Below, piece after piece: positions 61,887-64,000 of a DNA stretch of 64,000 nucleotides (position 1 is its first letter; every line of letters starts with the position of its first letter). The notes beneath the pieces were generated by a model. It had not been told where the DNA came from, searched no databases, and worked only from the letters and a program-made list of their open reading frames with translations. This DNA comes from Halalkalibacter oceani (lineage in GTDB: Bacteria > Bacillota > Bacilli > Bacillales > Bacillaceae_D). The position numbers and the translations under genes were made by a program. The DNA lies in the NCBI RefSeq assembly GCF_023715605.1, contig NZ_JAMBOL010000002.1, positions 400,597 to 464,596 on the forward strand. Direction: 5' to 3'.

Positions 61887-63482
61887 TCATTTTAGCGAGA
61901 GCGCAGACGCTTCCTCGTTTGCCGGTTGAGCGGCTTTCTTACGGTTTTCTTCCGGGTGGAGCTGCTTCTGTTCCCGTAACCAATCAATAAAATAATCGAC
62001 GTAACGCTCATCCCACTGTGTTCCTTTTCCTGCTTCCAAAATCGCAATCGCTTTCTCCACGTCCATCCCTTTCCGGTACGGGCGGTCGGAAGTCATCGCA
62101 TCATACGCGTCGGCGACAGCGAGAATTCTTCCCATTACCGGAATCTCTTTGCCGCGGAGCTGATCGGGATAGCCGCGGCCGTCCATTCGTTCATGATGGG
62201 AGCGGACCCCGGGGAGATAGGCAGCCATCAGCTCGGGCGGCTGAATTTGCTTCAGGATCTCTTCTCCGCGCACGGGGTGCTCTTGAATGATCGTGAACTC
62301 CTCATCGGTCAGATGGCCTTCCTTTAACAGGACGGCATCGGGAATGGCGATTTTCCCAATATCATGGAGCAGGCCGGTTTTCTTTATTAGCGCTATTTTT
62401 TCGGCTGAAAAGCCCGCTTTGCGGCCGATTTCGACGGCGTACCGGGCGACGCGCTCGGAATGACCAGCCGTATAGGCATCACGGGCATCAAGGGCATCAA
62501 GGGCGGCAGCCAACGTCGTGAAAAAGCTTTCGTTCATTTTCCGATTCATTACTTCCCGCTGTTCCAGCCCTTCGACCATATGATTAAAGCCGTCGGTAAC
62601 CATCGCGAATTCATCCGAATAAAATTCCTCAAGCCGCACGTCAAACTTGCCCTGCTCCACCTCGTTCATCGTTTTCGTCAGTTGGGTCAAAGGCGTCATG
62701 ATGGTTGTATAGAGCAGCCATGCGCCATACATGATGCCGATAGCGAGCACAATGAGGGACCAGCTAATAAATTGCTCCATTTGCAATGATGGGCTCTGTG
62801 AAAGCCTGAACTGAGTGGCGACGCTGAAAAGAAGCAGTGGAAATGCACCGATCAAAAGAGCACTCAGTTGAAATTTCGTCCGAATCGACACGAGTACCTT
62901 TCCATGAAAGGATAATTTTTCCTGGTAGAGCTCACGTGAAAGCTGCTGCAATTTGAGCAGGACGGGTTCCACGGCCTGCGACGCTTTAAAATATTCAATC
63001 ATGGCGTGCATTGCTGAAATAAGCCCGGCACAGAGGAGAGCATAAAACAAATAATCATAAGAAAAGGAAAGCTGACCGTTACGAATCGCCTGCCAGGTTA
63101 GGAGAAGAGCGGGAAGACTTAACCCGAACAAATGGGGCCCCATTACTCTAAGCCCGGTCAGCATCGGGAAGCGGTGTGCTTGATCAAATGCGGTTCGAAG
63201 CTGTTCTTTTGAGGGGGCGGGACTGCTGAAAGCCTGTTGAATCGGCTTGCGGTCGCGGCGGTAAACGAGCCATTCGACGACAATCATGATCAAAAAGGAA
63301 AGGACCACAATCCGCAGCAGCACCGGAATATCTCCTTGTTCAACCTGAAGAGTTGTCGCGAAAAGAACGCCACCCACTCCGATGACCGAGATGAGGGAGC
63401 TGATAAAATAATATTTAAATAATTGCGTCACAAATGTCTGGTACGTACCCATGTGCGGCTCGGCCTCTTTCTTGAAAGTCAT
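61887..63482 (-). CDS. Membrane HD-GYP domain protein with HAMP (c-di-GMP phosphodiesterase-like)
   Basis: A 531-residue protein. Six hydrophobic helices lie within residues 20-260, a HAMP-like region near 270-320 (TPLTQLTKTMNEVEQGKFDV) follows, then an HD-GYP domain: HSERVARYA, LLHDIGKIAIPD, HPVRGEEIL and the HHERMDGRGYP signature. Such proteins cleave cyclic di-GMP or related nucleotides. ATG 63482 lacks a clear ribosome site; Met at 63452 (after AAAGAGG) may be the real start. It has no recognisable extracellular sensor domain. Confidence 0.88.
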   Translation of the reverse strand: MTFKKEAEPHMGTYQTFVTQLFKYYFISSLISVIGVGGVLFATTLQVEQGDIPVLLRIVVLSFLIMIVVEWLVYRRDRKPIQQAFSSPAPSKEQLRTAFDQAHRFPMLTGLRVMGPHLFGLSLPALLLTWQAIRNGQLSFSYDYLFYALLCAGLISAMHAMIEYFKASQAVEPVLLKLQQLSRELYQEKLSFHGKVLVSIRTKFQLSALLIGAFPLLLFSVATQFRLSQSPSLQMEQFISWSLIVLAIGIMYGAWLLYTTIMTPLTQLTKTMNEVEQGKFDVRLEEFYSDEFAMVTDGFNHMVEGLEQREVMNRKMNESFFTTLAAALDALDARDAYTAGHSERVARYAVEIGRKAGFSAEKIALIKKTGLLHDIGKIAIPDAVLLKEGHLTDEEFTIIQEHPVRGEEILKQIQPPELMAAYLPGVRSHHERMDGRGYPDQLRGKEIPVMGRILAVADAYDAMTSDRPYRKGMDVEKAIAILEAGKGTQWDERYVDYFIDWLREQKQLHPEENRKKAAQPANEEASALSLK

Positions 63483-63689
63483 TGATAGTTTCTATTGTAA
63501 AGCGCCGGGCGGGATCGAACAATCCTTTTTCTGAAACGTTCTAATTTTGTCACGTCGTTCACCGTTTTTTCAAAGCTATGCTATAATAAGAAGTGAGTGT
63601 TTTTGGAAGGGTTGTGGTACTGTCAAAAGTTCTATGAAAAGTCGGTAGATGGTTCAGATTCTTTCCATGAATTTAGTGGGAAGGCCACG
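63483..63689. other. Upstream region of the HD-GYP gene
   Basis: No coding signal is seen. TATAAT near 63583 on the plus strand resembles a -10 box for a transcript running to the right, but no gene follows in that direction within the window. Confidence 0.35.
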
Positions 63690-63694
63690 CAATC

Positions 63695-63857
63695 GCCCTT
63701 GACAAACACGCCAATGGTTTGACTCGAGCTTATCAAGGGCGAAGGGAACAAAAGTAGGCATGCCAAATAAGCCCTTGGTTTTACCATTTTAAACCATTGG
63801 CAAGTTCGGTTTGTCAAGGGTTCGCTAACGCCGATTGCTGATTTGCTCAAGGGCTCT
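63695..63857. repeat. Cluster of short CCCTTGA / TCAAGGG repeats
   Basis: CGCCCTTGACAAAC (about 63695), TATCAAGGGCG (about 63737), GCCCTTGG (about 63769), TTTGTCAAGGGTTC (about 63818) and CTCAAGGGCTC (about 63846) give alternating direct and inverted copies. The first two form a hairpin with 9-bp arms CGCCCTTGA/TCAAGGGCG. It lies directly after the stop of the partial gene that follows, so it may be an end region of a mobile element. Confidence 0.5.
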
Positions 63858-63858
63858 G

Positions 63859-63999
63859 CTAAACAAAAAGGTTCGCCCGTTGCTCGACTATCCATTTTTG
63901 AGCTAACTCTATAAGCTTTGTCCAACGAGCTGGCATAGTTGGAAGCCCTTTTAATTCTGGGTTCACGACAGGTACTTTTCCTTCTAGTGATGCGTGTGG
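63859..63999 (-). CDS. C-terminal tail of an unknown gene entering from the right edge
   Basis: The minus-strand frame from the edge to TAG (63859-63861) is open for 46 codons: PHASLEGKVPVVNPELKG, then LPTMPARWTKLIELAQKW and IVEQRANLFV. The opening PHASLEGK is faintly like the PHSSLGG end of integrase-type transposases, and repeats follow it, so a transposase tail is possible. Too little is present to decide. Confidence 0.35.
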   Translation of the reverse strand, partial: PHASLEGKVPVVNPELKGLPTMPARWTKLIELAQKWIVEQRANLFV

Positions 64000-64000
64000 C

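Noticed and set aside
1..64000. CRISPR array or rRNA operon
   Set aside because: No evenly spaced identical repeats with unique spacers and no rRNA-like sequence were seen.

Overview
The window looks like chromosome from a spore-forming member of the Bacillaceae. It carries spore genes sspP, sspO, sspN and tlp around the aconitase gene, an order that matches my memory of the citB/yne region of Bacillus subtilis. It also has a SleL/YaaH-type spore-lytic enzyme, AGGAGG-type ribosome binding sites, frequent GTG/TTG starts and dense U-tailed terminators. Unusually for this family the cell makes selenocysteine: tRNA-Sec (selC), selB, selD and selA all lie within about 20 kb, and SelD is itself encoded with an in-frame UGA at its catalytic position.

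Layout. (1) 1-16207: an accessory catabolic region. A partial MalT/LAL-type regulator diverges from a luciferase-like flavin monooxygenase, an alpha/beta hydrolase, a TRAP transporter and an FMN reductase. Next come a citryl-CoA-lyase-like gene, a two-subunit 3-oxoacid CoA-transferase, an extradiol (PcpA/MhqO-type) dioxygenase, an MhqD-like hydrolase, a thiolase, a maleylacetate reductase and a RibBA-like protein that lacks its expected catalytic residues. The simplest reading is uptake, flavin-dependent hydroxylation, hydroquinone-type ring cleavage, maleylacetate, 3-oxoadipate, then succinyl-CoA plus acetyl-CoA. The substrate cannot be told from sequence. A decayed FAD-linked oxidase closes the region. 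(2) 16467-18345: a SEC-C protein and a membrane protein. (3) 18604-21249: a 2.6-kb decayed integrative element bounded by a 30-bp direct repeat of the 3' end of tRNA-Sec, with a dead tyrosine integrase and one membrane-protein cargo gene. (4) 21468-32612: UbiD-family decarboxylase, RNA methyltransferase-like protein, HtpX, SelB, a glycosyltransferase, a PhnDEC-type ABC importer and catalase. (5) 33082-36030: an ECF sigma/anti-sigma operon with two membrane proteins. (6) 36227-43879: an SLH-anchored lytic enzyme, selD/selA, a thioesterase, an epimerase and a LytTR/DUF3021 pair. (7) 44130-63482: the spore/aconitase neighbourhood, YetF, VanZ, TVP38, SleL, CopD-like, a double-AAA SpoVK-like ATPase, YneP, Tlp, YneQ, NadE, a PHP phosphatase, an RNase H-like protein, MetA and an HD-GYP protein. 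(8) The right edge holds a short gene tail and a cluster of short repeats.

The most unusual non-coding signal is a dispersed element of about 85 nt just downstream of intrinsic terminators. There are four intact copies (7912, 16323, 32857, and 36099 on the minus strand) and two decayed ones (48010, 60014). Each intact copy folds as a 6-bp stem, an 8x8 internal loop, a second 6-bp stem, a 5'-side linker and a 12-14-bp hairpin with a 7-nt loop. Stem sequences differ between copies but stay complementary, while loop sequences are kept. This pattern argues for selection on an RNA (or single-stranded DNA) fold.
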